33,123 nt of DNA from CBDULX01 sp965368175 (lineage in GTDB: Bacteria; Pseudomonadota; Gammaproteobacteria; SZUA-229). Below are positions 22,946 through 32,181 of the stretch, one piece after another; position 1 is the stretch's first letter; every line of letters starts with the position of its first letter. The notes beneath the pieces were generated by a model that saw only the letters and a program-made list of their open reading frames with translations, searched no databases and was not told the DNA's origin. The stretch lies in contig CBDULX010000007.1 of NCBI GenBank assembly GCA_965368175.1, positions 1 to 33,123 of the forward strand, in the 5' to 3' direction. The position numbers were made by a program, and so were the translations under genes.

Positions 22946-25552
22946 CTAGTTAATGCTTCTCAGAGCTGAGTTCAATGCACGATCGAACACTGAATGCTGC
23001 ATAATGATTCCTGACAGATCCTGTTTCAATTCTTCGGTAAATTCCTCTGCATCCTTTTCAATCACGATATTCCCAAGATGATCGACGAACATCAGGGTGG
23101 CCGTCTGAATCAGGATTACCGCCAGCTTGAGTCTTCGCACGGGTTTATCATCACCATTATAAACAATAAACCACGCCCCGGGCTTCACATCTTCCGGCAG
23201 GGCCTCCACTTTTCGCTGGGCGATTTTCTCAGGCGTATCATTTTCAATCTCTGTTTCTGGCGCCTGCTCTATCTCAGGTTTTTTATCCGTAACAGCAGCA
23301 ACTCCGGCCTGAGCTTTGGCCGGTTCAGAACCTGCCACCTCTTCCACAGGCTCTTCATGCACTTCCTCGAGATCCGGCAAATCCGAGGTTGCCATCAATT
23401 CAAGATAGGTTGCTCTAAGTCCATCGAGTATCTCTTTAATCTGGGTTTCGGTGCGCTTGCTTAGCCTCAGCTTATTTCCAACCGCTGAAATAATATCCTC
23501 GTAGCCCAGACCCAGTGCTTTGAGTTCAGCAGTATTGGTTAACGGCTGAACGCTCTCGATAAGTTTGTCCAGTATCATGAGCATTTCAACCCACTCATCA
23601 TTGGCTTTGCCAAAATTGAGAAAATGGTTGAACATCAGGCTAGGCCAGACTCTGAGCACCAGCTCATGAACACCTACATGCAGTTCATGTCCCAAAGTGA
23701 TTTTACGGATTTCCTGCAGTACCACATTCCGGGCAAGGGCATGTTTAAGTTGACGCTGTGCCAGGGCTTCCCGCTCCTTGGCCTTACTCGTCAGCGCCCC
23801 TGTCAGTTTTTGTAATTCTTCAAGCGCAAGCTTAAAGGCAGTGACATCTTCATCATAATCATTCAGTAATTTTCTAACGATTTTCTCGATTCCGATGTAG
23901 ATCAAATCCTTGTGATCAGAAACACCGACACCGGCTTCGGCCAGTTTATCCAGTAATTGACGGGCGGGATGAAAGTCGTCAACGAAGAAATTGGCATCAA
24001 TCATCGCCGCTTTGATCACCGGAATCTGTAAACTCAACAACAGGGTCTTAATGGCATCGGTGATACTATTATCAGCAATAATGGCATCAAAAATCAGTTT
24101 AATGAAATCAATGGTTTTTTCTGAGACATGATTAACTCGTTTATCAACCACGCCACCATGTTTCTCGCCAATACTGGTGAGTACTGCTTTTTTGATGGCT
24201 GCAGCATTAAATTCCAGCTTCGCTCCCGGAGCCACCATAGGAGCCTCCGACTGCAAGGAGGACAGGGCTGATACCACATCGTTGTGAGTGTAATAACCGC
24301 CACCGCCTCCATGACCTGATACCGCATCATCAGACCTGGTAGGCTCGCCACCAACATAGTTACTAATACTTTCCCTGACCTGACTCACGGGCAGCCCGGC
24401 AGTGTAACCACCTCCACCAGCATCGCCAGATTCAGCAGTGGACGCCGATCCGCTCCCACCGGCATGACCGGCTGTTCCACCTGCTCCGGCCATTCCGGCT
24501 GGACCGCCTGCACCACCCGGCCCAGGGCCACCGCCAGACATTCCGGCTGAACCGCCCGCACCACCTGACCCAGCGCCACCGCCAGACATTCCGGCCGAAC
24601 CACCCGCACCACCCGGTCCAGCGCCTCCGCCGGCCATTCCGGCTGAACCGCCCGCACCACCTGGCCCAGCACCACCGCCGGCCATTCCGGCTGAACCGCC
24701 CACACCACCTGGCCCAGTGCCACCGCCGGCCATTCCGGCTGAACCGCCCGCACCAGCTTGCCCGGACATCCCACCCGCTGATCGAGAACCCCCACCCTGT
24801 CTAGTGGGTGCACCATCAGACTGTGGTTCTTCATCAAAATTATTGTCTTCCGGGAGTGGTGCCTGGGGCGTACGTTTAACTTTTCCAGATAAATCAATCT
24901 GTGGCAGGATACCTGCCTCAATCATTGTTTCATTCAATTCTTTATAAAGCTTTTTAAGTGGAAGGATGAGTTCCCTGTTAAACAACTTGTAGAAGATAAG
25001 TTTATTCCTGATATCAAAATCACAGGTCTCAATAGCTTCTCTAAATGCATCACACAGGTTTCTGGGTTGCAGAGCCTTTGGAGGGAAAATAGAATTATTC
25101 TGCTGCGCAAGATGCCCCAGACGTGCTTCGAGATGTGACAATTCCTCACGACAATCACTGTCTGCTTTTCCGGATATTGTACTCAGGGCGACCATTTCAT
25201 CCATATCGTCCTGCTCAATCAGACCTAATTGATTACCCTCGTCTGATTCTTCTTTTTTCCTGGGAGCCCCTCTGGCTTCAGAAATAGGCCGAATAAAGAG
25301 ACTCAATTCACTAATGAAATTCTTTTCAATAGTTTCTTTTTCTACACGTAAAGCATTCATGAACTCAAACATCCTGTTTTGCTCATCCATACTTGTCGCT
25401 GCATTGGCAGCATCGAACAGTGATTCGTCTGCTGTTTTGAATAATGAAACGATTTGACTGGAGAAATAGAAATCCAGTTTGTCCTTTAATCCCGCCACCA
25501 GATCATCATAAGGCTTTTCCTGCTGGTCTGTGGTCTTTGACTCGTCGCTCAT
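22946..25552 (-). CDS. DUF1631 family protein with glycine-rich repeat insert
   Basis: 868 residues. The N-terminal LDFYFSSQIVSLFKTADESL and FEFMNALRVEKETIEKNFI segments, and the middle helical region (KLIFDAIIADNSITDAIKTLLLSLQIPVIKAA), are typical of DUF1631. Between them, residues about 240-380 are a low-complexity Gly/Ala/Ser/Met region made of 16-residue repeats. The C-terminus (PGAWFIVYNGDDKPVRRLKLAVI ... FVDHLGNIV) resembles PilZ-like domains seen in this family. A c-di-GMP-related role is plausible, especially beside a PilZ gene, but unproven. AGGA lies near the ATG at 25552. The gene begins 57 nt after the PilZ gene, same strand. Confidence 0.82.
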   Translation of the reverse strand: MSDESKTTDQQEKPYDDLVAGLKDKLDFYFSSQIVSLFKTADESLFDAANAATSMDEQNRMFEFMNALRVEKETIEKNFISELSLFIRPISEARGAPRKKEESDEGNQLGLIEQDDMDEMVALSTISGKADSDCREELSHLEARLGHLAQQNNSIFPPKALQPRNLCDAFREAIETCDFDIRNKLIFYKLFNRELILPLKKLYKELNETMIEAGILPQIDLSGKVKRTPQAPLPEDNNFDEEPQSDGAPTRQGGGSRSAGGMSGQAGAGGSAGMAGGGTGPGGVGGSAGMAGGGAGPGGAGGSAGMAGGGAGPGGAGGSAGMSGGGAGSGGAGGSAGMSGGGPGPGGAGGPAGMAGAGGTAGHAGGSGSASTAESGDAGGGGYTAGLPVSQVRESISNYVGGEPTRSDDAVSGHGGGGGYYTHNDVVSALSSLQSEAPMVAPGAKLEFNAAAIKKAVLTSIGEKHGGVVDKRVNHVSEKTIDFIKLIFDAIIADNSITDAIKTLLLSLQIPVIKAAMIDANFFVDDFHPARQLLDKLAEAGVGVSDHKDLIYIGIEKIVRKLLNDYDEDVTAFKLALEELQKLTGALTSKAKEREALAQRQLKHALARNVVLQEIRKITLGHELHVGVHELVLRVWPSLMFNHFLNFGKANDEWVEMLMILDKLIESVQPLTNTAELKALGLGYEDIISAVGNKLRLSKRTETQIKEILDGLRATYLELMATSDLPDLEEVHEEPVEEVAGSEPAKAQAGVAAVTDKKPEIEQAPETEIENDTPEKIAQRKVEALPEDVKPGAWFIVYNGDDKPVRRLKLAVILIQTATLMFVDHLGNIVIEKDAEEFTEELKQDLSGIIMQHSVFDRALNSALRSIN
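24491..24778 (-). repeat. 48-bp minisatellite coding for glycine-rich 16-residue units
   Basis: CATTCCGG recurs at 24491, 24539, 24587, 24635, 24683 and 24731, exactly 48 bp apart. On the minus strand each unit encodes a version of GGSAGMAGGGAGPGGA (variants GGSAGMSGGGAGSGGA and GGSAGMSGGGPGPGGA). Units differ mostly at third positions and a few residues; six are recognisable, the outer ones degenerate. The frame is kept because 48 is a multiple of three. Confidence 0.92.
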
Positions 25553-25609
25553 TTAAAACATGTCCTCGCTGCTCGTTTCCGAGCCACACTACTCATAAAT
25601 TATTGTTAA

Positions 25610-25882
25610 TTAATCTTCTTCTATATAGATAAAGGCCACACCAATTCCATCAGCCAGTCGATGCACCACAATGGCCTCACTGCTGGGTAATTGATCCTGT
25701 GACCCATTGACGACATGAATGCTCACCATCTCACCAATCGGCGGCTGTTGTTCCGCCTTCATTAATAGAAACATACCGCCTTCGCTGATATCCCGGCTAT
25801 TTACCTGAAAAGTTTTACCCGAAGGAATACCAATCTGGACATCAAGCCTGATTGACCTGCGAGCTGATTGTCGTTTATCCAT
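25610..25882 (-). CDS. PilZ-domain protein (c-di-GMP receptor family)
   Basis: 90 residues from the ATG at 25882. The frame can be extended to a TTG at 25918, but the family starts near MDKRQSARRS, so the ATG is preferred although its ribosome site is weak. The c-di-GMP-binding RxxxR (RQSARRS) is near the N-terminus and the second motif DISEGGMFL fits (D/N)xSxxG. These are the two motifs that contact c-di-GMP in PilZ domains. Single-domain, cytoplasmic, probably an adaptor; partner unknown. It is 57 nt upstream of the DUF1631 gene. Confidence 0.88.
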   Translation of the reverse strand: MDKRQSARRSIRLDVQIGIPSGKTFQVNSRDISEGGMFLLMKAEQQPPIGEMVSIHVVNGSQDQLPSSEAIVVHRLADGIGVAFIYIEED

Positions 25883-26138
25883 AAGTTTGCTTCTGAAACC
25901 GATTTGACCTGATATCAACCGGTAATACAGCGATTCCCCATTTATAAATAAGTTATTGATTAAATAATAGTCGCTTTTTCTGATTTTCCCATTAAATTGC
26001 GCAACCCGAATCCATTAGAACCCAGGAATTGAGGCACGCTTGCCGCCACCCTGCTGAGTAGACACTTAGAAATCCAATAGTAGTAATGACAGAAAATTAC
26101 TTTAGCAGGAATCACGGCTCAAAGCATGAAGGAGCCAG

Positions 26139-27131
26139 TTAACCGAGAACTATGTCAAGAATTTGCTTATGAGTCGCTGAATCAAGTCGGGGACCAAACT
26201 GGCTGACCACTTTAGCAGCAGCAAGACTTGCGATATTACCGGCTTCATAGAAGGAGTGACCGTGACTGATGCCATAGATAAATGCCCCGGCAAACATATC
26301 ACCGGCGCCATTACTGTCCACTGCTTTAATGTCGTGGGGTGAAATTTCAATCAGTTGTTTACCATCGAACAATACAGCACCTTCACAACCCCGGGTTATT
26401 GCAAAGGTCCTGGCAATAGATTTGAGAGATTCAATCGCCTGATTTAAATCATCTGTATCGGCCCAGCTCATAGCCTCATGCTCGTTACAGAACAATAAAT
26501 CCACACCGTCACCCAGCATTTCAACAAGACCGTCCCTGAAGAATTCCACCATGGCTGGATCTGAAAATGTCAGAGCTGTTTTTATGCCATTTTCTCTGGC
26601 AATTTTCCGCGCCTCGATAGCAGCATGGCGACCGGTGGGAGAAGTCACCAGATAACCTTCTATGTAGAGGTATTCCGAATCCAGCAATGCATCCAGATGC
26701 AGCTCATCCACCGAGAAGGTTTCAGTAATACCAAGAAACGTATTCATCGTTCGCTCTGCATCCGGCGTCACTAATACCAGACATTTACCTGTAATACCGT
26801 CTTTACGGCCATCGCCCACATTGGAATCAACACCGGCGGCCTGTAAATCACGCACATAGAAATCACCGAGTTCATCACTGGCCACTTTACAGGAATAGAA
26901 TGCCTTACCACCAAAGTAACTCACCGCAATGATGGTGTTGGCGGCTGATCCACCACTGGCTTTTTTACCATCGAAGGCATCCAGATGATTGATCAGTTCA
27001 TGCTGGCGACCTTCATCTACCAGGGTCATCAGGCCCTTGTCCACAGACATGTCTTGCAGAAAATCATCCACAACTTCAAATTCCATATCCACCAGTGCAT
27101 TACCTATGCCATATACATGATATTTTTTCAT
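26139..27131 (-). CDS. PfkB-family sugar/nucleoside kinase (adenosine-kinase-like)
   Basis: 330 residues. N-terminal substrate-binding GNALVDMEFEV and ASGGSAANTIIA; C-terminal PfkB signature with the catalytic base in DSNGAGDMFAGAF (272-284; D278) and the second nucleotide-binding motif FAITRGCEGAVLF. The GSAANT and GNALVD forms point to the adenosine/ribose-type kinases of the PfkB superfamily. The exact substrate cannot be decided from sequence. It ends 220 bp from the PilZ gene start and 107 bp separate it from holA. Confidence 0.85.
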   Translation of the reverse strand: MKKYHVYGIGNALVDMEFEVVDDFLQDMSVDKGLMTLVDEGRQHELINHLDAFDGKKASGGSAANTIIAVSYFGGKAFYSCKVASDELGDFYVRDLQAAGVDSNVGDGRKDGITGKCLVLVTPDAERTMNTFLGITETFSVDELHLDALLDSEYLYIEGYLVTSPTGRHAAIEARKIARENGIKTALTFSDPAMVEFFRDGLVEMLGDGVDLLFCNEHEAMSWADTDDLNQAIESLKSIARTFAITRGCEGAVLFDGKQLIEISPHDIKAVDSNGAGDMFAGAFIYGISHGHSFYEAGNIASLAAAKVVSQFGPRLDSATHKQILDIVLG

Positions 27132-27190
27132 TAACTGTAATTCCTGAACTTTGTTTTGTTTAATATTTGTGATTCTGGGTTGTTGATATC

Positions 27191-27229
27191 CAGGGAGCCT
27201 CTGATCAAATATATGAAGCTTCTGGCTTT
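27191..27229 (+). repeat. Half-copy of the palindromic repeat near holA
   Basis: CAGGGAGCCTCTGATCAAAT followed by ATATGAAGCTTCTGGCTTTT. It matches the left arm of the 12219-12295 element almost exactly (shared TATATGAAGCTTCTGGCTT). The opposite arm is missing; holA ends 10 nt on at 27239. Confidence 0.7.
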
Positions 27230-27238
27230 TGATTTTTC

Positions 27239-28240
27239 TCAGCGACGAGACTGGGCAATCTGGCTGCTCAGCATAAGCAGTTCATCCCAGGGGCGACCGG
27301 ACTCGACACCTTTAATCACCCGATCGATGCGGGCACAGCGTTTTAAAAACTGTTTCCATCGCGTTTCCGAATGCCGGCTTAAGGCCTTACGCACCAGCAC
27401 TTTACGATTATCCCATATACGTGCTTTGGCCATGGCTGCATCCACTGACATACCCGATTCGGCCATGGAGGTAAGACTGCGTATTTCACGGCTTAATGCC
27501 CATAACGCCAGTACTGGCTCCACGCCTTCGCTCTTCAGGCCGCTGACAATGCGAGTGGTTCTGGGTAAATCACCGGTCAGTGCCGAATCCACCAGATCAT
27601 AAATGTTATAACGGGCACTGTCCGCGACCGCAGCGGTCATCTGTTCAATATCCAGCCGACCCTCTCCGTGCACTAAATAGAGTTTTTCAATTTCCTGTGC
27701 AGCGGCCAGCATATTACCTTCCACCCTCTCCGCCAGCAAGGCTACTGCTTCGGGACTGGCTATAATTCCGCGAATCTTCATACGTTGTTCAATCCATCTC
27801 GCCAGCTCATGTACCGCTACCGGCCAGCACTGAATAATCGCTCCGACCTGATCCAGAGCTTTGAACCATTTGGTGTTTTTACTGCTTCCATCAAGTTTGC
27901 CGCTGCTAATGATCAACACGGCATCTTCTGCCGGGCGCTGGGCATAATCCAGCAGCACCTGCGCACCCTGTTTGCCCGGTTTGCCTGTGGGCATGCGCAA
28001 TTCCAGAATACGTTGCTCAGCAAACAGAGACATACTGTTCGCTGCATCGAGTAATAGATTCCAGTCGAAACCGGTTTCCACATCCATTACTTCACGCTCG
28101 CTGTAACCCAGTTCACGGGCACGAGCGCGTATAGCATCGGCGGCCTCCATCTGCTGCAATGGTTCATCACCGTGAATGAAGTAAATCGGTTGAAACTCGG
28201 ACGTCAGCTGCCGGGTGAGTTGATCGGGGCGTACTTTCAC
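27239..28240 (-). CDS. holA: DNA polymerase III subunit delta
   Basis: 333 residues (E. coli 343). It begins MKVRPDQLTRQL, with YFIHGDEPLQQMEAADAIRA, the AAA+-like core of a clamp-loader delta subunit that opens the sliding clamp. The C-terminal collar helices include LALWALSREIRSL. It overlaps lptE by 4 bases (ATGA). The leuS-lptE-holA order is conserved; here holA is separated from nadD by a four-gene insertion. Confidence 0.95.
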   Translation of the reverse strand: MKVRPDQLTRQLTSEFQPIYFIHGDEPLQQMEAADAIRARARELGYSEREVMDVETGFDWNLLLDAANSMSLFAEQRILELRMPTGKPGKQGAQVLLDYAQRPAEDAVLIISSGKLDGSSKNTKWFKALDQVGAIIQCWPVAVHELARWIEQRMKIRGIIASPEAVALLAERVEGNMLAAAQEIEKLYLVHGEGRLDIEQMTAAVADSARYNIYDLVDSALTGDLPRTTRIVSGLKSEGVEPVLALWALSREIRSLTSMAESGMSVDAAMAKARIWDNRKVLVRKALSRHSETRWKQFLKRCARIDRVIKGVESGRPWDELLMLSSQIAQSRR

Positions 28241-28836
28241 TGGCTGGACTCAGCGGGCTCGCAGTCAGCACCCTGACAGGAAGCGCCGCCATTGTGTGAT
28301 GTTTTTTTATGCCGGGACAGGCGTAACATCATCAGGCGCACCATATCATGCTGCATGTCACGAACCAGAGTGGCCTCTTCCCGGCCTTTGCCCAGGACAT
28401 CTTCGGTATCAAACAAAAAATCCCTGACCAGTGTCAGTGCCTGCCGCTCGAGTTCGACCTGACCTTCAGCCGATTGCAATTCAAAACTGACCTCATAGCG
28501 TAACTCATATTCACGGGCCCGACCTCTGGAATCCACCGACACTACACGTTTGCCTTGCTTCTCTGCACCAATATCCAGAATGCTGGTAGCCTGTTGCACA
28601 TTATCCACCAGCTCAATATCACTGGCTTTCAAAGTTCGCTTCAGGTGCCGCACCAGCTCACTATTCTGGTTGCCGGCCTTAATATAAGTTGCGGACATGG
28701 ATTCTGGCAAAGGATAAGCGCCGCGCAGATGAAAACCGCAACCATGCAGAAACAGGAACACAGAACCCAGCATAACCAGCCACAGTCCATCAGTCTGAAA
28801 AGCTTTGAACAGGATCAGTGTCTTTTGTGAACGCAT
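28237..28836 (-). CDS. lptE: LPS-assembly lipoprotein LptE
   Basis: 199 residues (E. coli 193). Signal with lipobox LFLHGC (Cys33); the N-terminal extension before it is rather long. The mature GFHLRGAYPLPESM start is the family hallmark. LptE plugs the LptD barrel and helps deliver lipopolysaccharide to the outer leaflet. The His in the lipobox is unusual. It starts 1 nt after the leuS stop. Confidence 0.93.
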   Translation of the reverse strand: MRSQKTLILFKAFQTDGLWLVMLGSVFLFLHGCGFHLRGAYPLPESMSATYIKAGNQNSELVRHLKRTLKASDIELVDNVQQATSILDIGAEKQGKRVVSVDSRGRAREYELRYEVSFELQSAEGQVELERQALTLVRDFLFDTEDVLGKGREEATLVRDMQHDMVRLMMLRLSRHKKTSHNGGASCQGADCEPAESSQ

Positions 28837-28837
28837 A

Positions 28838-31468
28838 TCAGGCCACCACCAGATTAACCAGTCGTCCTGGTACTACAATAATTTTACGCAGGCTTTTATC
28901 CACTATATGAGCCTGCACATTTTCATTATTCAGTGCCAGTTGTTCAATCGTATCTCTATCAGCATCCGCCGCAACCTGGATATGCCCACGCAACTTCCCA
29001 TTCACCTGCACCACCAGCTCGATGGAATCCCTGACCAGGGCCAGATCATCCACCTCAGGCCATGGCGCATGGAGAATATTGTCACCATAACCGAGTTTTA
29101 TCCACAGATCATGGCAGATGTGTGGCGCAATTGGTGACAACATCCGCAACAGGATAGAAACGCCTTCGTTTAATATATGATCTCGTATATTCGCTGAAGG
29201 CGCTGAGCCCTTAGCGGCTCCAGCAGCGGGCATTTCATTCAACACATTAAGCATTTTCATACCGGCGGCAATCACCGTATTGAACTGGTATTTACCAAAA
29301 TCAAATAATGCCTGTTTCAGCAGGCTGTGAATTTCACGACGGCTGGCTTTCTGCGTATCGCCCGCCTGTGCAAAATCAACATTTGCAGTCGCACCCTGTT
29401 TTATAAACGTGGCATTGTCAGAACAAAATACCCACAGGCGCCTGAGAAAGCGATGGGCGCCCTCAACCCCGGAATCGTTCCATTCCAGCGACTGCTCCGG
29501 CGGGGCGGCAAACATCATGAACACCCGGGCCGTATCGGCACCGTACTTATCAATCAGCAACTGTGGATCGACACCGTTGTTCTTCGACTTGGCCATTTTT
29601 TCTATGCCACCAATTTCCACAGGCTGCCGGTCTGTGACCAGGGTGGCGGACTGAGGACGTCCCTTATCATCGGAGATGAGCTCAACATCGGCAGGATTAA
29701 TCCATTGTTTACGCCCATCATCACCTTCACGGTAGAAGGTTGGCGCCACTACCATACCCTGGGTGAGGAGCTTGTTAAATGGCTCATCGACCTCGGTCAA
29801 ACCCAGATCACGCATGACCTTGGTCCAGAAGCGGGAATACAGCAAATGCAGAATGGCATGTTCTATACCACCGACATATTGATCCACCGGCATCCAGTAA
29901 TTGACTCGTTCATCCACCATGGTGGATGCATCGGGGCAGGTGTAACGGGAAAAATACCAGGATGAATCCACAAAAGTATCCATGGTGTCCGTCTCACGCT
30001 GAGCTTTGCCACCACATTCAGGGCATTCACAATCCAGGAAGGCAGCATACTTATTGAGCGGATTTCCCGAACCGTCCGGCACACAATCTTCTGGCAGGAC
30101 AACGGGTAATTGATCGTCGGGCACCGGCACATCACCGCAACTATTACATTTGATCATCGGAATCGGTGTGCCCCAGTAACGTTGCCGGGAAATACCCCAG
30201 TCACGCAGGCGCCAGGTTACTTTCTTCTCGCCCAGATTTTTCGCTGAAAGATCGGCTGCAATAGCATCAGTCGCCGCATCGAATTCCAGTCCATCGTACT
30301 TGCCCGAATTGATACAGGTACCATGCTCGGCATAGGCATCCTGCCAGGGTGCCGGTGTTTCATCACCGGCAGAGGTGTGAATAACGGCTTTTATTGGCAA
30401 ACCATAACTATGAGCAAAAGCAAAGTCACGTTCGTCATGGGCGGGCACTGCCATCACTGCACCTTCGCCGTATGTCATCAGCACATAGTTGGCGACCCAT
30501 AAAGGCAGGGCTTCTCCGGTCAGAGGATGGGACACACTAAAACCTGTGGCCATGCCTTTTTTCTCCTGCGTGGCCAGCTCCGCTTCTGTCGTACCACCGT
30601 GTTTACATTCTTCAATAAAGGCTGCCAGTTCTGAATTATCCCGGGCTGCAAGCTCAGCCAGGGGATGTTCAGCCGCCACGGCCACATAGGTTGCCCCAAT
30701 CAGGGTATCGGCACGGGTAGTGAATACCCAGAGGGTACCGCCACCGTCAATGTCATGGGGGAAACCAAGCCGCACACCATAGCTCTTGCCGATCCAGTTC
30801 TTCTGCATGGTTCTTACCTGCTCTGGCCAGCCCTCCAGCTGATCCAGATCTTTGAGCAGCTCCTCGGCATAACGGGTAATCTCCATGTAATACATGGGAA
30901 TTTCACGTTTTTCCACCAGGGCACCGGTACGCCAGCCGCGACCATCGATCACCTGCTCATTGGCCAGCACCGTCTGGTCCACCGGGTCCCAGTTCACGGA
31001 GCCCGTTTTCTGGTAAACAATACCCTTGTCCATCAAGCGCAAAAATAGCCACTGGTTCCAGTGGTAATAATCTGAATTGCAGGTAGCAAGCTCGCGGGAC
31101 CAGTCGATACCAAAACCAAGCAATTTCAGTTGCTGGCGCATATAGTCGATATTGTCTCTGGTCCAGCTGGCGGGGGATACATGATTATTCATGGCCGCAT
31201 TTTCCGCTGGTAGACCGAAGGCATCCCAGCCCATGGGTTGCAGTACATTCTTGCCCAGCATCCGCTGGTATCGAGAAATCACATCGCCAATGGTGTAGTT
31301 ACGAACATGGCCCATATGCAGTCGGCCACTGGGATAGGGAAACATGGACAGACAGTAAAACTTTTCCTGATTTGTGTCCTCGGTCGCTTTAAACGTTTGA
31401 TTTTTATCCCAAAATTCCTGGGTTTCTCGTTCAATTTGTTGTGGATTATATTTTTCTTGCATGATCAT
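28838..31468 (-). CDS. leuS: Leucyl-tRNA synthetase
   Basis: 876 residues (E. coli 860). HIGH-type signature GRLHMGHVRNY, the CP1 editing domain with TTRADTLIGATY, a zinc-type loop near CNSCGDVPVPDD and CECPECGGKAQ, and a KMSKS-loop that reads KMAKSKNNG. The start is either the ATG at 31468 (MIMQEKY) or the one at 31462 (MQEKYNPQQIE), which matches the usual N-terminus better; no clear ribosome site decides. Charges tRNA-Leu. Leads leuS-lptE-holA; divergent from the ybeL-like gene across about 130 bp. Confidence 0.97.
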   Translation of the reverse strand: MIMQEKYNPQQIERETQEFWDKNQTFKATEDTNQEKFYCLSMFPYPSGRLHMGHVRNYTIGDVISRYQRMLGKNVLQPMGWDAFGLPAENAAMNNHVSPASWTRDNIDYMRQQLKLLGFGIDWSRELATCNSDYYHWNQWLFLRLMDKGIVYQKTGSVNWDPVDQTVLANEQVIDGRGWRTGALVEKREIPMYYMEITRYAEELLKDLDQLEGWPEQVRTMQKNWIGKSYGVRLGFPHDIDGGGTLWVFTTRADTLIGATYVAVAAEHPLAELAARDNSELAAFIEECKHGGTTEAELATQEKKGMATGFSVSHPLTGEALPLWVANYVLMTYGEGAVMAVPAHDERDFAFAHSYGLPIKAVIHTSAGDETPAPWQDAYAEHGTCINSGKYDGLEFDAATDAIAADLSAKNLGEKKVTWRLRDWGISRQRYWGTPIPMIKCNSCGDVPVPDDQLPVVLPEDCVPDGSGNPLNKYAAFLDCECPECGGKAQRETDTMDTFVDSSWYFSRYTCPDASTMVDERVNYWMPVDQYVGGIEHAILHLLYSRFWTKVMRDLGLTEVDEPFNKLLTQGMVVAPTFYREGDDGRKQWINPADVELISDDKGRPQSATLVTDRQPVEIGGIEKMAKSKNNGVDPQLLIDKYGADTARVFMMFAAPPEQSLEWNDSGVEGAHRFLRRLWVFCSDNATFIKQGATANVDFAQAGDTQKASRREIHSLLKQALFDFGKYQFNTVIAAGMKMLNVLNEMPAAGAAKGSAPSANIRDHILNEGVSILLRMLSPIAPHICHDLWIKLGYGDNILHAPWPEVDDLALVRDSIELVVQVNGKLRGHIQVAADADRDTIEQLALNNENVQAHIVDKSLRKIIVVPGRLVNLVVA

Positions 31469-31597
31469 TGGCTTAATGGGGGTACAGAGCCCTTCAGACT
31501 AGGCTATATAAAAGATAGAAGGATACATGAGTCGAATAAGCATGGAAACATAGCATTACCTGAATCCGTCACTTCAGGTATTAAAAGAGGAAAGTAT

Positions 31598-32116
31598 ATG
31601 CCTGCACCGGTCGATAAAGATGATCAATCACTGGTTGATGCCTATAACCAGATGATGGCGAGAGTAAAAGACAGTATTGATACGGCAGAATCTCATGCTG
31701 TTCCTACTCTGCAAAAAGCCATCGACATGGCCAGGAAACAGGCCATACACCTGGGTGAAATCACCCTGGAAGAAGCCGAGGAAATCGGCAATTACATCAA
31801 ACGGGATATCAATGATGCTGCCGAATATCTAATGGAAACCAGCCAGGAGTTCAGTGAATGGCTGATGCTGGACATCGACATCATTGAACAAAAAGTACTG
31901 GAGCTGTTCTTGTCCGTCGCCGATAAAACCAGGCTGGAGCTAGAACAACTGTCTCACTCCAGTTGTAAGATTAACCTCTACCATGCCGGAGAAATCACTG
32001 GACCAGGCACATTGATCTGTACCGACTGTGATCATCAGGTACAGTTTCAAACCACCAGTGAAATTCCGCAGTGCCCGAACTGCAAGCACAGGGAATTTAA
32101 ACGGGCCGATAAATAA
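31598..32116 (+). CDS. ybeL: Zinc-ribbon-containing protein (DUF1451, YbeL-like)
   Basis: 172 residues from the ATG at 31598, which has GAGG 7 nt upstream. The frame runs on further up but overlaps leuS antisense and lacks any signal there. Residues 1-130 are charged helices; the C-terminus has a zinc ribbon with C141-x2-C144 and C159-x2-C162 (CTDCDH ... CPNCKH). YbeL also sits next to leuS in E. coli, divergently. Function unknown. A GC-rich hairpin overlaps its stop. Confidence 0.88.
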   Translation: MPAPVDKDDQSLVDAYNQMMARVKDSIDTAESHAVPTLQKAIDMARKQAIHLGEITLEEAEEIGNYIKRDINDAAEYLMETSQEFSEWLMLDIDIIEQKVLELFLSVADKTRLELEQLSHSSCKINLYHAGEITGPGTLICTDCDHQVQFQTTSEIPQCPNCKHREFKRADK

Positions 32117-32124
32117 CCGGCCCG
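32102..32124 (+). terminator. Hairpin at the end of the ybeL-like gene
   Basis: CGGGCCG (32102-32108) pairs perfectly with CGGCCCG (32118-32124), and the TAA stop lies in the loop. No T-tract follows, so termination is uncertain. Confidence 0.45.
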
Positions 32125-32130
32125 CATACA

Positions 32131-32150
32131 GCCAGGGAACCTCTGATTAC
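32131..32150 (+). repeat. Repeat-family end near the small-gene operon
   Basis: GCCAGGGAACCTCTGATTAC carries the CAGGGAACCTCTGAT end of the palindromic repeat family. Only the end is recognisable; the rest diverges. Confidence 0.45.
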
Positions 32151-32181
32151 CTATTGAGCGAGTAGCTTAAGTATGGTCTCG

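Noticed and set aside
24491..24778. Possible CRISPR or intergenic satellite
   Set aside because: The repeats are inside a coding frame with no spacers; each unit encodes the same peptide.
24385..24921. A 178-residue reading frame with repeated WPAVALGQVV-type phrases, antisense-frame to the DUF1631 repeat region
   Set aside because: It is the same 48-bp repeat read in another frame on the same strand; the DUF1631 frame is continuous on both sides and carries family motifs.
25883..25918. Longer PilZ protein from a TTG at 25918
   Set aside because: The ATG at 25882 is nearer the family start and the extra 12 residues carry no motif.
31238..31597. An N-terminal extension of the ybeL-like frame overlapping leuS
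   Set aside because: It runs antisense through leuS with no ribosome site; a clear GAGG and a family-like start lie at 31598.
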